From Lentinula raphanica (lineage: Eukaryota; Basidiomycota; Agaricomycetes; Agaricales; Omphalotaceae), in assembly GCA_027919835.1 (NCBI GenBank), contig JANVFP010000048.1:124001-188000 (forward strand): DNA of 64,000 bases. The letters run 5' to 3'. Positions 41,801-53,045 of the stretch are shown here, in pieces (position 1 is the stretch's first letter; the number at the start of each line of letters is the position of its first letter). A program made the translations under genes and the position numbers. The notes beneath the pieces were generated by a model that saw only the letters and a program-made list of their open reading frames with translations, did not search any database and was not told the origin of the DNA.

Positions 41801-43742
41801 GACATTGTCCAATTCGGTATAGACAGAACTGTCATGCCCCTTTGATCAGTGAAGAATCCTACGGAGAAACAGTATATGTACTGACAGCCGATTTGGTCCA
41901 CCGCAAGCTTCTCTGATGACAGGAATATCAGAAAATGTCGGTTGTCAACAAAATAAAAGAACAAACGTTGCGTTGCCAGCGCATCCCATGTTACATGTTG
42001 ACTCGTCCGCGACAACGGCGCCATTGACCAGTCTATCGCCGCAAACTGATGGTTGAAAAAGATCAGGTTCTAGCGAACGAGTCGCGGAAACTAGCTGTCA
42101 ACGATACTCACAACATTGATCCTGATAAATGATCAGTCTTATGTTTCAGAAGGCAATGTCTGTAGGCTGTAATCACATACACTGAATTCAATCCCTGCGA
42201 CCGTGAAATTTTGACTAGCGCATAGGTTGACACATTCTTCGACAGTAGTATTTGGGTTGTCAGGTTGTTCAAATTCGAATACGCGGCCAAAAGCGTTATC
42301 ACTAATGTGCTCGTGAGAGATACGCACAGAGATTGTCACAAAAGAAACGTACACATAACAAGCCACGTATTTCCATGGTGTCGGCAGACCCGAAGTTACT
42401 GGGAAAACGGGGGCTCCTTCGCCGCCTCCGCCTCCTCCAGGAGTCGAAATTGGAGGGAGATTGTCACCGGTATAGTTATACATCTATAGTGTTCATGAGA
42501 GGTGTACTTGCGAGAAGTAAAATTTGTTTACGTTGAGACGGTTAGGACCACCACAGAATTCCGAAGCGTTCCCCGAGCAAACCTAGATGAGGAACATATA
42601 CATCATCAGAAATGCCGCGTAGGTACACTGCTGAGGCACCGTACCATATTGCAGTCTGTGATCGGTGTAGGTGCACCTCCATTGTTGATAGCAGAATCAC
42701 AAACTTGGAAATACTTAGTCAACGATCGACCGAAAGCGTTACGGTCCAACAGGTCATACTCACAACATTGGTCGGCGAACTCGGTGCCGGCATACTGATA
42801 TCCAGCAGCGAAGCAACTTGCTGTGCATTCTTCCACCGTGGCCGGGGTGTTTAGGTTCACACCTACCGTGAGTGTGCGCTGGCCGTTGATGCCGTCACTA
42901 TCGGAAGAAGCAGAGTCGATGAGTTCTCAATCGAGGGTTACTTCGTCGAGGACATCCTAGTAATTACCTGTAGCAGCCCAGAGAGGTCCAGTTTCCGACG
43001 CTAGGTACCGTAATCGGAGGAGGAGGGGGAGTTTTACCCGAGTTGAAGACGTTAAGCCGATTGGCAGCGCCTACATACAACAAAAAAAGATGATGATGAA
43101 TGAGAAATGGAAAATGGGTGCTTCGATTTTGATCATACATACCGCATACTTCTTGTCCGTTTCCAGCACATGGCGTGTTACAGTCCGAAGCAGCAGCCGT
43201 GGTGGCATTGTTTTGAATACGATTATCACAGTCTATGGATCCGGACCTGTCAGTAAAATACAACATGTTATGTATCAGCGTAACAGCGCGTACAGCATTC
43301 ATCACCAAATTCCACTCCAGCTAGCACAGAATTGTTCGTATCACAAAAGTCGAGACAGGATTCGATAGTCATGCCAGTTCCGTTGGCGAACGACGCGCCG
43401 TTCAAAGTGCGAGCTCCGACGTTGTCTCTGGAACGACGAAAGGACAAAAGGATTACTCGGTCAGTGTCCCAACCAGTGCGAGCAACACAAGAAGCAGAGT
43501 CATAATTACGTGTAGCATCCTTCCGAGGTCCAGTTTCCGGGTAAGTTTGTAGGAATCGTCTGACGACGGTCACGGTGTCGTCTTCCGTCAGGAAATGAAT
43601 GAGTGTGGGTTGAAGCAAAGGATGACTGGGAGGCGCAAAGTGTCAATGAGTACACAAACGCAATGTAGAATCAAAGCGAATGGCGTCGTACATGAGCGAA
43701 TGTTATGGCTATCGCCAACGCGAAGACTTTCGAAGAGGCCAT
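38893..43742 (-). CDS. copper radical oxidase (glyoxal oxidase-like) with four WSC domains
   Basis: Minus-strand gene of many exons. ATG at 43742 starts a signal peptide ([14 protein letters not shown]). Four WSC carbohydrate-binding domains follow, each with a W/C pattern such as [23 protein letters not shown]: about 43550-43030, 43010-42550, 42440-41790 and 41750-41200. The catalytic AA5 domain follows: [21 protein letters not shown] (Cys that cross-links to Tyr in this family), [53 protein letters not shown] and [13 protein letters not shown]. The gene ends GFTTPGV at 38893. Family members are extracellular copper enzymes that oxidise aldehydes or alcohols and release H2O2, feeding lignin peroxidases. 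WSC-bearing forms resemble the cro3-5 type of white-rot fungi, thought to stay near the cell wall. All landmarks are present, so probably functional. Substrate unknown. Confidence 0.85.
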
Positions 43743-43797
43743 TATGAACATAGGCCCACTGGAACAGGCCTAGTGAAGGGAAGAACGACACGTCGAG

Positions 43798-43805
43798 TTT
43801 TTATA
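43798..43805 (-). promoter_or_regulatory. TATA box of the copper radical oxidase
   Basis: TATAAAAA on the minus strand, 56 bp upstream of the ATG at 43742. Confidence 0.65.
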
Positions 43806-44392
43806 CTTCTAGCTGATCGTCGATCAGTCGAGTCGAGATTCCGACGTCCCAACACCCCACTAGCCGCGGAAAGGTCCCTCCCCCCAAAGTTAAGTCACGT
43901 TGTTTGGCGTAAAATATGCCTAGTATTCATGATTCATGCTCAACCTCCGTTCTATCTTCTACTGAGAAATTAGAATCACTCACCCCCCGAGGAAAGAGTG
44001 AATGCGAGTGGTGTACCTAAAATTCTTCTATTACACTTCCTTTTCGTAACGTATGTGTCGAAAACGCGTACCTCTTGAAGTCTGGCATGAATATTGAATG
44101 CATGTCGCACGAACATATGTACAGTAGCTCCTTTGGGTGCAAATCACTGAAGAAGCGCATTTACCCAAAGACCGGTTTTTTCCTCAACTGACGCCCGTGC
44201 CGGTACCTTGACACTAAGTAGACACTAGTTTGTTTCCCCTGAGATGTGTTCACCGGTGGTGCGAAGGACCAGGAACTCCCCCAAGTTGTGTGTAGATTCA
44301 AAGGCTATGTGCCATTGTATGGCGCTGTATGATGTGTTGATGTGTGGACATCTTTCTTCTCTCAATCAGTGCTGTCAGGCTATTGATCAGAT
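43806..44392. other. upstream region of the oxidase gene
   Basis: About 590 bp of promoter sequence, including a run of GATCGTCGATCAGTCGAGTCG-like short inverted motifs at about 43813-43837. No gene recognised. Confidence 0.4.
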
Positions 44393-44615
44393 ATGACGAG
44401 CGATATCAAGGGCTGGACCGCCAGAGCTTACAGGCTTGCTTTTGGCGCGTCCCAAAACCCAGTATCGGACAACATCAGCTTCAATTATTTCGAGGGCTGG
44501 TCATTGAAGCAGTTAGCGCGAAATAGAGTCATAAGGTAAGTAACGCGCAAAAACCTTGTCCATGAGAATTATGATGCGCAACAGCTCCGAGTCCCCATCT
44601 GACGTTGAACGTTGA
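44393..44615 (+). CDS. possible two-exon mini-gene, ~58 aa
   Basis: ATG at 44393 opens a frame (MTSDIKGWTARAYRLAFGAS, then NISFNYFEGWSLKQLARNRV). It reaches a strong donor (AAG|GTAAGT) at about 44534. A 50 bp intron ending GCGCAACAG leads to SSESPSDVER and a stop at 44613-44615. Splice sites are canonical and the composition looks protein-like, but no family is recognised. It could equally be one end of a lost larger gene. Confidence 0.35.
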
Positions 44616-46286
44616 AACTTTTACTCGGATTCGTTCAAGCTTGGAACACGAACACAACCAGACATCTGCGCAGAACCGAAACAAGTCGAAGTAGATCGGC
44701 AGGCAGAGGGGGAAAAAGAGTCCGGGAAATGTTCAGATGTTCTCGCCCTTGTTCTCCTTCGAAATTTTTTGGGATAGAATCCTGCGAGAATGATACGTGT
44801 CCGACTGTGCCGTCCCATCCAACGATAGGTTACAGGTAGATATCAAAGAAAAGTCTATTGTGAAAAGACCTTAGTTCAGGAACCCTGTGAAAATTCCGCG
44901 AATGACTGGTTATTTCTGGAGCCTTTGCCTCGAACGCAAAATTGAACGCACAAAAATGTTGAACAAAGGCTAGGTACTGTCAGGTCCCGTCTTCTGTGTT
45001 CCCACTTTTTCTGTAATCGTATTCGATTTCCAGCAGATTCCAGCGAGGCTTGAGAGGGCCGCTGATCGGCCAGAAAACGAGGGGTGGTCAAATTTAAACA
45101 CGGAATATACACATCCAACGACCCATGTTCTCCTGAGGACGCTGCAAACGCGTTTCGAGAAGTGCGGCTCCGCCCTATCGATCTTTCAGAAGCTCTCAAA
45201 ATTTTCCGATGCGAAAGGATGGCAGAAGATCCTATACATTGCAAGTAAGGAGACGTGAAGATTTGAGGCGGCAGGAGTGAAATCATGAACCAAAAACTAC
45301 ATCGTTCGGCATCCTGGGTAGCTCCCTGAAGGTGACAGGGCTAAAGATAAATCGATAAGCTATTGAGCGCACGGAAAGTGGAGAACAGAGAACGATTCGA
45401 GGCAGGCATCGCAAGTAGAAATCGACGGGTGGTTCGTGAGCGGAACGAACAACTTGAACATTCGTATTGACAGGCATTTCGGAAGTAGATTCAGTTGACA
45501 TAGGGGTATCGCGACTTCCAGTGTTGTAATGTCGAACGTCGAAGCGTTGAAGAGTGAGGATAAGACGGCGTTGTAAAATGTCAACATGATCGTTCAGCTT
45601 CAAGCTCAACGCTGTGAACGTTCATCTTTGGAAGAGATAAGCGCCCTAGTCTTCTCACGGGTAGCTGGCTTCCCGGTTTTGTTTTTTTTAGTTGTGTTCT
45701 GCTTCAAGTTTCTAATTACTTACATTCTGTGCAAAATCGCGATTCCAGGGCTCTTGTCAGGACCTACATTCCATGTGTATCGTGCACAACATAAAACTCA
45801 TTGACAACCACGGCCAGTATTATACTAGCCCGACAGACCTATCCGATATTTCAATGTTGAACGTTCAAATTTGAAAGTTCATTCAAGGTCACACTGGTAG
45901 AGCATGGTAATACATTTTTGAATATATGTCTGCCAAAGGGATTGATCGCGGGATAGGTTGGTGAAGGTAAGTACGGTAACATGAATCTGCATCCACAGAA
46001 AACGACGAAAGCCACAGATCAGTGAGCGGTTATTACAAAGGGAAGAACCTCTTTCGAAGAAACAAGGGAGGAAAGCGGGAACGATAGGAAGCGACTAGAA
46101 GACGACCTGTCGGCAACAAAAAGACCTTCTGAGTCTTACACGCAAATCGTCCGGTCCATACACTACATACCGGATCTTCAAACACCACAAACCCTCAATT
46201 CGAGCTAGGTATCGAACAAGTATGTATGAAGTTCCCGCTGCGTTGAAAGGGTGGCTTTTCTGGTTTTGACCAAGGTTTCATTGAGC
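44616..46286. other. intergenic, no gene recognised
   Basis: About 1.7 kb with scattered short open frames on both strands (for example 44876-45286 and 45283-45609, minus). None carries a domain, credible splice pattern or signal peptide with a following mature region. Confidence 0.4.
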
Positions 46287-46975
46287 ATCGAGGGTCCATG
46301 AACATTCACCGCGATCTCACCTTTGGCAGTTCTACCAGATGTACCTCGCAGAGCATTCTGCGATCGATTATCTTCAAAAACAACCTTGTGGTCAAACTGA
46401 GTCAGATTAGGGCATAGGATCCATTCACAAGATTGAAAAAGCCCTTCGGACTAATAAAGGCGGTCAAAAGTCGAAGTGGATATGGCAAATGAGTGAACTC
46501 ATCTCGATGCAAAAAGGGTCCTCCAAAGCGATGATATCGAAAGATTTTCGAACCACGTTGCGGTTGAATCCTTTCAAGATGGAGATAAATACGATAAGTA
46601 CAATGTGCTGACACGTTGAAGATTATTGGAATCGAGGGTCAGTTCACCGCGATCTCACCTTTTGCAAGATGTACCTCGCAGAGTATTATTGAAGCATTTC
46701 GCGATCGATTATCTTCGAAATTCAGCGAGTCAAGCCCAAATCTGACAGTCACCTTGTGGTCGAACATCAAGGGCAGAGTATCCATTCACGAGAAAGCCAT
46801 TCGGAATGAATAAGGCGGTCGAAAGTCGAAGTGGATATGGTAAATGAGTAGGCTTGAGTGGACTCGTCGCAAGGAAAGCCGCCATGATATTGAAAGATTC
46901 CGGGACCACGTTGCAGTTGAAATCCTTCGAGATGAATACGATAAGTGCAATGTGGTGACACGTTGAGGGTCTCGG
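46287..46975. repeat. tandem duplication, two ~340 bp units
   Basis: Unit one starts ATCGAGGGTC at 46287, unit two at 46631. Shared blocks in the same order are TTCACCGCGATCTCACC, AGATGTACCTCGCAGAG, GCGATCGATTATCTTC, ACCTTGTGGTC, ATCCATTCAC, AAGTCGAAGTGGATATGG, ATTGAAAGATT-like, ACCACGTTGC and a GACACGTTGA end. Identity is moderate with indels, so the duplication is old. No open frame is conserved between units, so it is probably non-coding. Confidence 0.8.
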
Positions 46976-47899
46976 AAGAACTTGCCGCAACTTGGGGGTC
47001 CTGACAAGGTCCTGATCAAGGGAAGAGGTACATAGGCAATAGGTATCCTGCGCCAAACGATGGGTTGATCTGCACATCGCTGTACTTATCATCGGCTCTT
47101 ATTCCGAGTCCGACTCCTCCCGGTATGTTGTAAGTTGGTTAGAAAACACCCTTTCTCTGCGGGGGTATTGTTATTGTTGTTGTCCGGTGGCGAAGAGTCG
47201 CGAAGCTCAACGAACCATGAATGTTGTTGGGATATGATACGAGTACTGCAAAGCTATCTTGAGCTGTTAGTAAGGGAACGAGTTGGTGAAAAAATATCTA
47301 ACGAAGGATGAGAGCATTGGAAGAGCAATCAGTGTGCGTTCATATCTCAGTCGCGAAGGAGAAAAACCCGACATGAGCTGGAATTAGACTTTGAGTGAGA
47401 AAATAAGCCAATTTCTTCAGAATGCCACAGCGGCGAACCTTTCTTACATAAGTGATAGTAGCCTCAAACCTTAATACTGGACGAGCAGCAATTGGGTGGA
47501 AAGAGTTTTCTTTCCCCCTCAAGATTCCATCCTTCGCCAGAAAAACTAATAGTCCAAGAGGGTCTACCTTTCGTTCGACCGGGATAGACTAGAGTTACGG
47601 ATTATTATTTGAAGAAAACAAAAGGAAGGCAAGACCGAGCCAACGCAGTGGGTTCAGTCGGCGTTCGAATTTTTGAACTCTTTTTGTCGAAATTTTTCTC
47701 CCTCCGCCAGACTCTGGGGCAACGGTACGCCAACTTTATATTGTTGATCTAAACTCTAATGACGGCTGAAAACCCAAACTTTCTTCCCGCTGCTTTCTTT
47801 CTTACTTCTTCGACGGTCGACCCCATCTATCGCTCTGCACCGTCAACGTTCAACGATGAACACACTCGACGTTCAACCTTCACATTCTTTTAGACAAAA
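46976..47899. other. upstream region of the WOPR gene
   Basis: About 0.9 kb. The last 150 bp are pyrimidine-rich (CTTTCTTTCTTACTTCTTCG), as is common in basidiomycete 5' leaders, and contain several CGTTCAACG-like repeats at about 47845-47875. No other gene recognised. Confidence 0.4.
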
Positions 47900-49416
47900 A
47901 TGTCAACCTCCATCAGCCCTCCTTCGACTTCGCATCAGCCTCCGCCAACGACACGAAACGATCCACCATGGGTTGGGTGGATAGAAACAACCGGAGATGC
48001 GCTTCTTATCCTCGAGGCAGCTCGTCGTGGCTTGATTCCTCGTGTAACCAGACGTCTCGTCGATTCCGAGCGAAAAATGATTACTTCTGGCTCGGTCTTC
48101 GTTTTTGACGAAGACGAATCCGGAATCAAACGTTGGACGGATGGGTTTTTTTGGAGTCCGAGTCGGATTTTAGGGAATTTTTTGCTGTATCGAGAGACCG
48201 ATAAACGTGGGCCGGGGCATAAAGGCAGCGGCAGCGGTAGCTCGCGGTCTCAGGAAGATGCGGAAACGGATGCAGGGAACACGCAAGCGTCCCAGGAAAG
48301 TCATTCGTTGTCTCGTCCCAAGAGCGAAACGAGTAATAATCTTGGGTTCGATAAACTTCGCGAGCGGTCTTTGATGGGTAGTCTTACGAATAGCTACAAG
48401 TTTAAGTCTGACGGACTCATGAAAAAGGTACGTCTGGCTATGACTGTTGTGTCCTCTAACCATATCTGATATCAGCTATCTAGACGTTTTCCTTGACCAT
48501 TGGAGGAGTAGCCCAACATCTGATATCCTACTATCGCATCGAGGATGTCGAGAACGGTCGTCTACGTTCTCCGTCTTCCCTACCGGAACTCGCTTCCCTG
48601 GACATCAGCCCAGAGTATCTCGATAAGACCCATTTTCGGAATCCTCCCAAGGTCGAAGTCGGTCCAGATGGTGTCCCTCGATATCGTGGGGAAGCAGACG
48701 AACTCGAACCAACTACGTCTTCGATCCTCACCGCCCCATTATCCACGGGCCTCCCACTCTTGACTGACGGGCGTGTCACAGACAGCGGTAATAACAAACG
48801 CCCGAACAAGCGTTTTGAACCGTATCCCGCCGGTTTACCTGCACCGAAGAGGCAGCGGAAACGAAATGACGACAGGTCTCCCGAGTCTCCAAACGAAGAA
48901 GATCCATCGAGTCGAAGACAGCGTTCTTCGTCTCAGACACCTACGCCGTCTACCTCCTCCCAGCCACCTTTGCCTCATTCGACGTATACTGGCACTGAAT
49001 CCCCACCGGCTGGTGGTGTTGGTGTGGCACCTCCACAACCGGCGTATGCGGGATATTACCCGGTACCTCCAGGGTTTGCGCCTCCGCAGGGCATGTACCC
49101 TTATCCTTCGCCTCATCACCCTTCGTTCATGCCTGCACAAGGTCCTGGTCCTACACCGCCATATGCACCTGGTCTGTCGTACAGTGGATCGCCAAGCCCT
49201 GGGACTGGGACTGGACCTGGGATTCCTACGGGCCAGGCGTATTATGGTTACCGGCAGCCTTATCCGTTTCCTGGAACGTACCCTCCTGGTACGACGTGGG
49301 CGTCTTATCCATATCCTACGCCTCAACCTGCACCAGCATCTCAGCATCAATCGCAACCTCAGCAGCCGGTACAGCCGATACCTCTGCCGGTGAAGGATGC
49401 GGAAAACTTATCGTAA
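47900..49416 (+). CDS. Gti1/Pac2 (WOPR) transcription factor
   Basis: Two exons, 47900-48427 and 48484-49416, for 486 residues. The WOPR DNA-binding domain comes in its two usual halves. The first, at about residues 22-100, reads WVGWIETTGDALLILEAARR, then RKMITSGSVFVFDEDESGIK, RWTDGFFWSPSR and GNFLLYRE. The second, right after the intron, reads FSLTIGGVAQHLISYYRIED and NGRLRSPSSLPEL. Between them is a Gly/Ser-rich linker. The C-terminal half is a Pro/Tyr/Gly-rich low-complexity region (APPQGMYPYPSPHHPSF) ending KDAENLS, likely an activation region. Relatives (Wor1, Ryp1, Sge1, Pac2, Gti1) control morphological switches, sporulation and nutrient responses. The target process here is unknown. 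The gene looks intact. Confidence 0.9.
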
Positions 49417-50178
49417 TGGGTTGGTTCATGATGCATGAATGCTGGCAGCCTGTACAGTAATCGGAAACTTTCTTTATTTGGGTTCTATCTTCACATCATT
49501 ATCTCTGCTCTGATAATTCATAGCTACTGCTTTTATTTGTATGTTGTACGTTTATTCTGTTTTCTTTGGTCGACCTTCTGGTTATCATTCTCTCTGTGTA
49601 CTACTACCACCTGTTTTTCTCTCTTCTCTTATCAGTATTTCTATTTTCCTCGATACCTTTTCTTCACCATGTTGAACTTGCCTCGTGTTATGCCTAATCG
49701 TTATATTGTTCCGGTTCGAAATGTATACAGATGCGTTACTGGGTCAATAGTTGGACTTTTGTCGTTGATACTTATGTCGTTTGTGTCGGTATGCAATTAT
49801 AACTAGTATGTTTTCTCAGTTTCTCAGTCAAGTCCGTTTCTTTGAGAGTTCAACGTCAACGTTCAGGCCTCAGAACTGGTTCAGGTTCCAGAACCTTCAG
49901 ATGCGCGCCCGTCGGGCCGCCTAGCCGGTGCAGTGAACTTGTGTTGTCCATTGTTTGTTTACTCCGACTCTCACGACCCAACTCCTCTCAAGTTCTTCAT
50001 CTTGAACGTGGTGAACTTAGGACCACGAGCCAAGTCGGCACACTGTACACTACTTCTCCTCACTGCACCACCTGTCTGCCGCTCCTTCTACCCTCAACTT
50101 CTGAAAAATATCCTTCGAATCTCCAAGCAGCCACACCCTTGTCGTTTATCTCGTCGTTGAACGTCTTGCCAGGACGCT
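49417..50178. other. intergenic between WOPR and chs7
   Basis: About 760 bp of T-rich 3' flank and pyrimidine-rich chs7 leader. Open frames in 49435-49806 are T-rich hydrophobic artefacts. No gene recognised. Confidence 0.4.
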
Positions 50179-51830
50179 ATGACACGTTTTGGTGACTTCG
50201 CTCCTCTATGCAGAAACACACCCTCGTATACCTGGTGTAATCTCTTCTATCGACAACTTTCCGATGATTCCTCTCTGAAGAGTATCTTGACTGGTCTATC
50301 CGCCGATGCGAATTCTGCACCAGTAGGAATCAACCCTGTTTGTGGTATCGCCAAATCCGGGACCACGATAAACGGACCACATCAGGGATCAGGAAAGAGC
50401 TTGGGAAACATCGCAAACATAGTCGTCTGTGCTGTGAGCATGCTCGTGATTCTGGGGCTGATCGTTGGGTCTCAAAAGAGAAAAGCTGCTGTGGGTGAGT
50501 GAAGAACTTGGTCGAACCTCAATATACCGTCCTTTCTCATGTAAATTTCAATAGGTCGGGTTGAACTTCGCAATCTGCTAGTGATCTACTTCCTCACATT
50601 ACCATTCCAACTCTTGACCACCGGCGCGGTACTCGAGCAAGGTTCAACAGCACTCGTTGCGTTAACCGCCATACACGCAGGACTCGTCGCAGCTTTCTTT
50701 TGGGCTCTGATCATGAATGCCCTCATTGCAACCCAGAAAATTGAAGATGGAACACCGGCTGCATTAGTCGTGCGTGTGCTTTTCAGTTCCTTAGCGACAA
50801 TACAATTTACACAGTTTTGCGTAGCCTTATTTCCTGTTCTGCGCAGCCTTTTTTGCGGGAACGACGTACATCGCATTTGATGTCGCACTGGGTATCACCA
50901 CAGCATTGGGCCCCTCCAACGATCCGAGTGAATTACGAAGTATTCCATTATTTGTCTTGACAAGCGTTTGGCCAGCAGCGTGGGCATCTATGAATTTCTT
51001 TCACTTGTTCTTTTGGCGTTGACTTGGCCGTTACTAGGGCTTCCGTACTTTATTTTGCGATCATGGCCTATATCGTTCTGGCTGTGCTCAACGAGACACG
51101 GCCGATGTGGTATTACATTCTGTCTGCAGGCCTGTTTGTGCTCAGTCAACTTGCTTGGTTCCTCCTCGGGAAGGTTATCTGTGAGGTGAGTAGATTTCAT
51201 GTCGCTGCTCTCAGTCCGCGCACTCGGTTGGTCCGAGGATCTCTAGTTACACGTGTGGTTTCATTGAGCTCACGGTGATCAATGGAGACATCGATATGGT
51301 GTCTGATTGCCTACGGTCCGATTATGCATGATTCAGACTCTTATCCTGACTGTTTGATTTTCCTTTTCATAGGGATCAACGAGCAAGATCGACGGTTCCT
51401 TCATTGCGACCATCCTGGAGACCGCCGCAGTTAGTGTGCTATATCTAGCATGGAGGAGTATTACAGAAGGTTCGTCTCAGTCACGATATCGTTTGATTAC
51501 TCTCGTTCTTCTTCTGTGGCTGCTCTCGTACGTGACGGTACACCGCGCTTTCTTTACGGTGTGGCGCACATTCTACGAGCTACGAGGGCTTTGCTTTCGT
51601 TTTCAATGGAATCCTACGAGCCATCTAGGCTGTATCTGCTTCTGTGGCCCAGAAGCTCACCTGCAGAACGATCTGGATGGAACTGTATCTTCCGCACGGC
51701 CCTCAATATGGTGGCGCATTCATCTAAGACCTTCCTACTCTTTTCAACCTCTCTAAATTTTTCGTTGACTCTTTTTTTCGTTGTAACAGATTCATGGGAT
51801 GATTATCCCTATCCAATGTACCCCTCATAA
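50179..51830 (+). CDS. chs7: Chs7, chitin synthase export chaperone
   Basis: Begins MTRFGDFAPLCRNTPSYTWC, the typical Chs7 start. Continues across short introns through GNIANIVVCAVSMLVILGLI, KRKAAVGRVELRNLLVIYFL, LPFQLLTTGAVLEQGSTALV, AFFAGTTYIAFDVALGITTA, YFAIMAYIVLAVLNETRPMW, FVLSQLAWFLLGKVICE, KIDGSFIATILETAAV and YLAWRSITE, ending DSWDDYPYPMYPS at 51830. The succession of hydrophobic stretches fits the multi-spanning ER membrane protein. In yeast Chs7 is needed for chitin synthase Chs3 to leave the ER, so this gene supports cell-wall chitin synthesis. Introns at about 50494-50553, 50774-50849, 50981-51039, 51186-51371 and 51469-51789; the fourth and the last are longer than average for the window. 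The gene looks complete. Confidence 0.92.
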
Positions 51831-53045
51831 CCTCAGGCTGCAGCAGACAATCCGGAAGTGATAGCGACACATTTACATAACCCATCTTCTTGGCGGTTCC
51901 CTCAAAAAAACACAAAAAAACTGGGAATACGTTCTGCAGTTGTTATCGTCCACCTCGTGTGTCGCAGTGTACGGGGTGCTTTCCAATCTTTCTTTATGAT
52001 CCTCTTGCCATTATGCTGTTGTTTCCCCCGTATCCGAATGTTGATGTATCGGTATCGTTGGCCTACCATGCCCAGTTATCCGTCCTTTCTTCTTTGATCA
52101 CTCATCCTCCTCCCCAATCTCAAGAATAATCTCCTACTCTCATTTCTGCCACCTCTTCATGTTGTTACTGATTGTGCCCGTGCAAGGACGTTGTGGTGCA
52201 AGCTTGCAAGGCGATAGCCATTTCTTGTTACCCGCTATACTGTGTATATCTGATTGCCCCTATATGTATTTTCTCCCTTTTATTGACGTTTAATCCATCT
52301 TGACTGTATATCATTATCTGTTCTCGATACCCTTGCGTTTTCTGTTTTTCTCTTTCTGAATCTCTTCGACTGATTATCTTGTGCTGCCTTGATTTTCTTT
52401 TCTTTGTTTTCAAATAGCTCTCGACTGAGTTCGGCATTTCTTCTTTGTGGTGGTTGGAATTCCTGTCTTGTAGCTGTGAAGGGTTGTGGGTTGGCCGAGT
52501 CGTGGTACCTAGAGAGGGTGCAGGCTGGGTGAAATGAAATACTGAACCTAGATTTCTTCTTTGCCTAATGAATATAATGATTTCAGACGTTTGGCATGCG
52601 CTAGATCATCGATGAGCTGGTAACATTTACAGGAATAATACGGTGTCTAAGTATCGTACAACAAAAAGGAAAAGAATCAGAAAGAGACAGCAAAATTTAC
52701 AAGGTAGCATAGGAAGATCTCAGCAAGTACAATGAGAGGGGGAATGACGATGAGAGATGGGTATGCGCAGAACCAATGATATATGCAAAACTTGACCGAA
52801 TGTCGGGAAACAGAGCAAAGGTCGGAGGAAAGGCTTCGAAAGGGGTTTGAAGACGAGCCCGCAACGGAGCAGAGGATGAGGAACGACGAAAATGAAAACG
52901 AGCCGGTATAGTAAGGAGTCAAATCGTGTATGAGTTGGAAGAGATAAATGAGATGGGAATGCCATTTTGTAGAGTGATATCCTGAAGAGGCTCAGTGTAA
53001 GCAAGATACGAGACGGACCGAGACCAAGATGGCAACGCACCAACA
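51831..53045. other. intergenic between chs7 and SH3 genes (convergent 3' ends)
   Basis: About 1.2 kb holding the 3' flanks of two converging genes. T-rich on the left. Open frames at 52677-53046 (minus) show no domain. Confidence 0.4.

Noticed and set aside
44876..45609. Minus-strand open frames in the gap after the oxidase gene
   Set aside because: No domains, no credible splice pattern and low-complexity composition.
48835..49356. Arg-rich long frame on the minus strand
   Set aside because: Antisense shadow of the Pro/Tyr-rich end of the WOPR gene.
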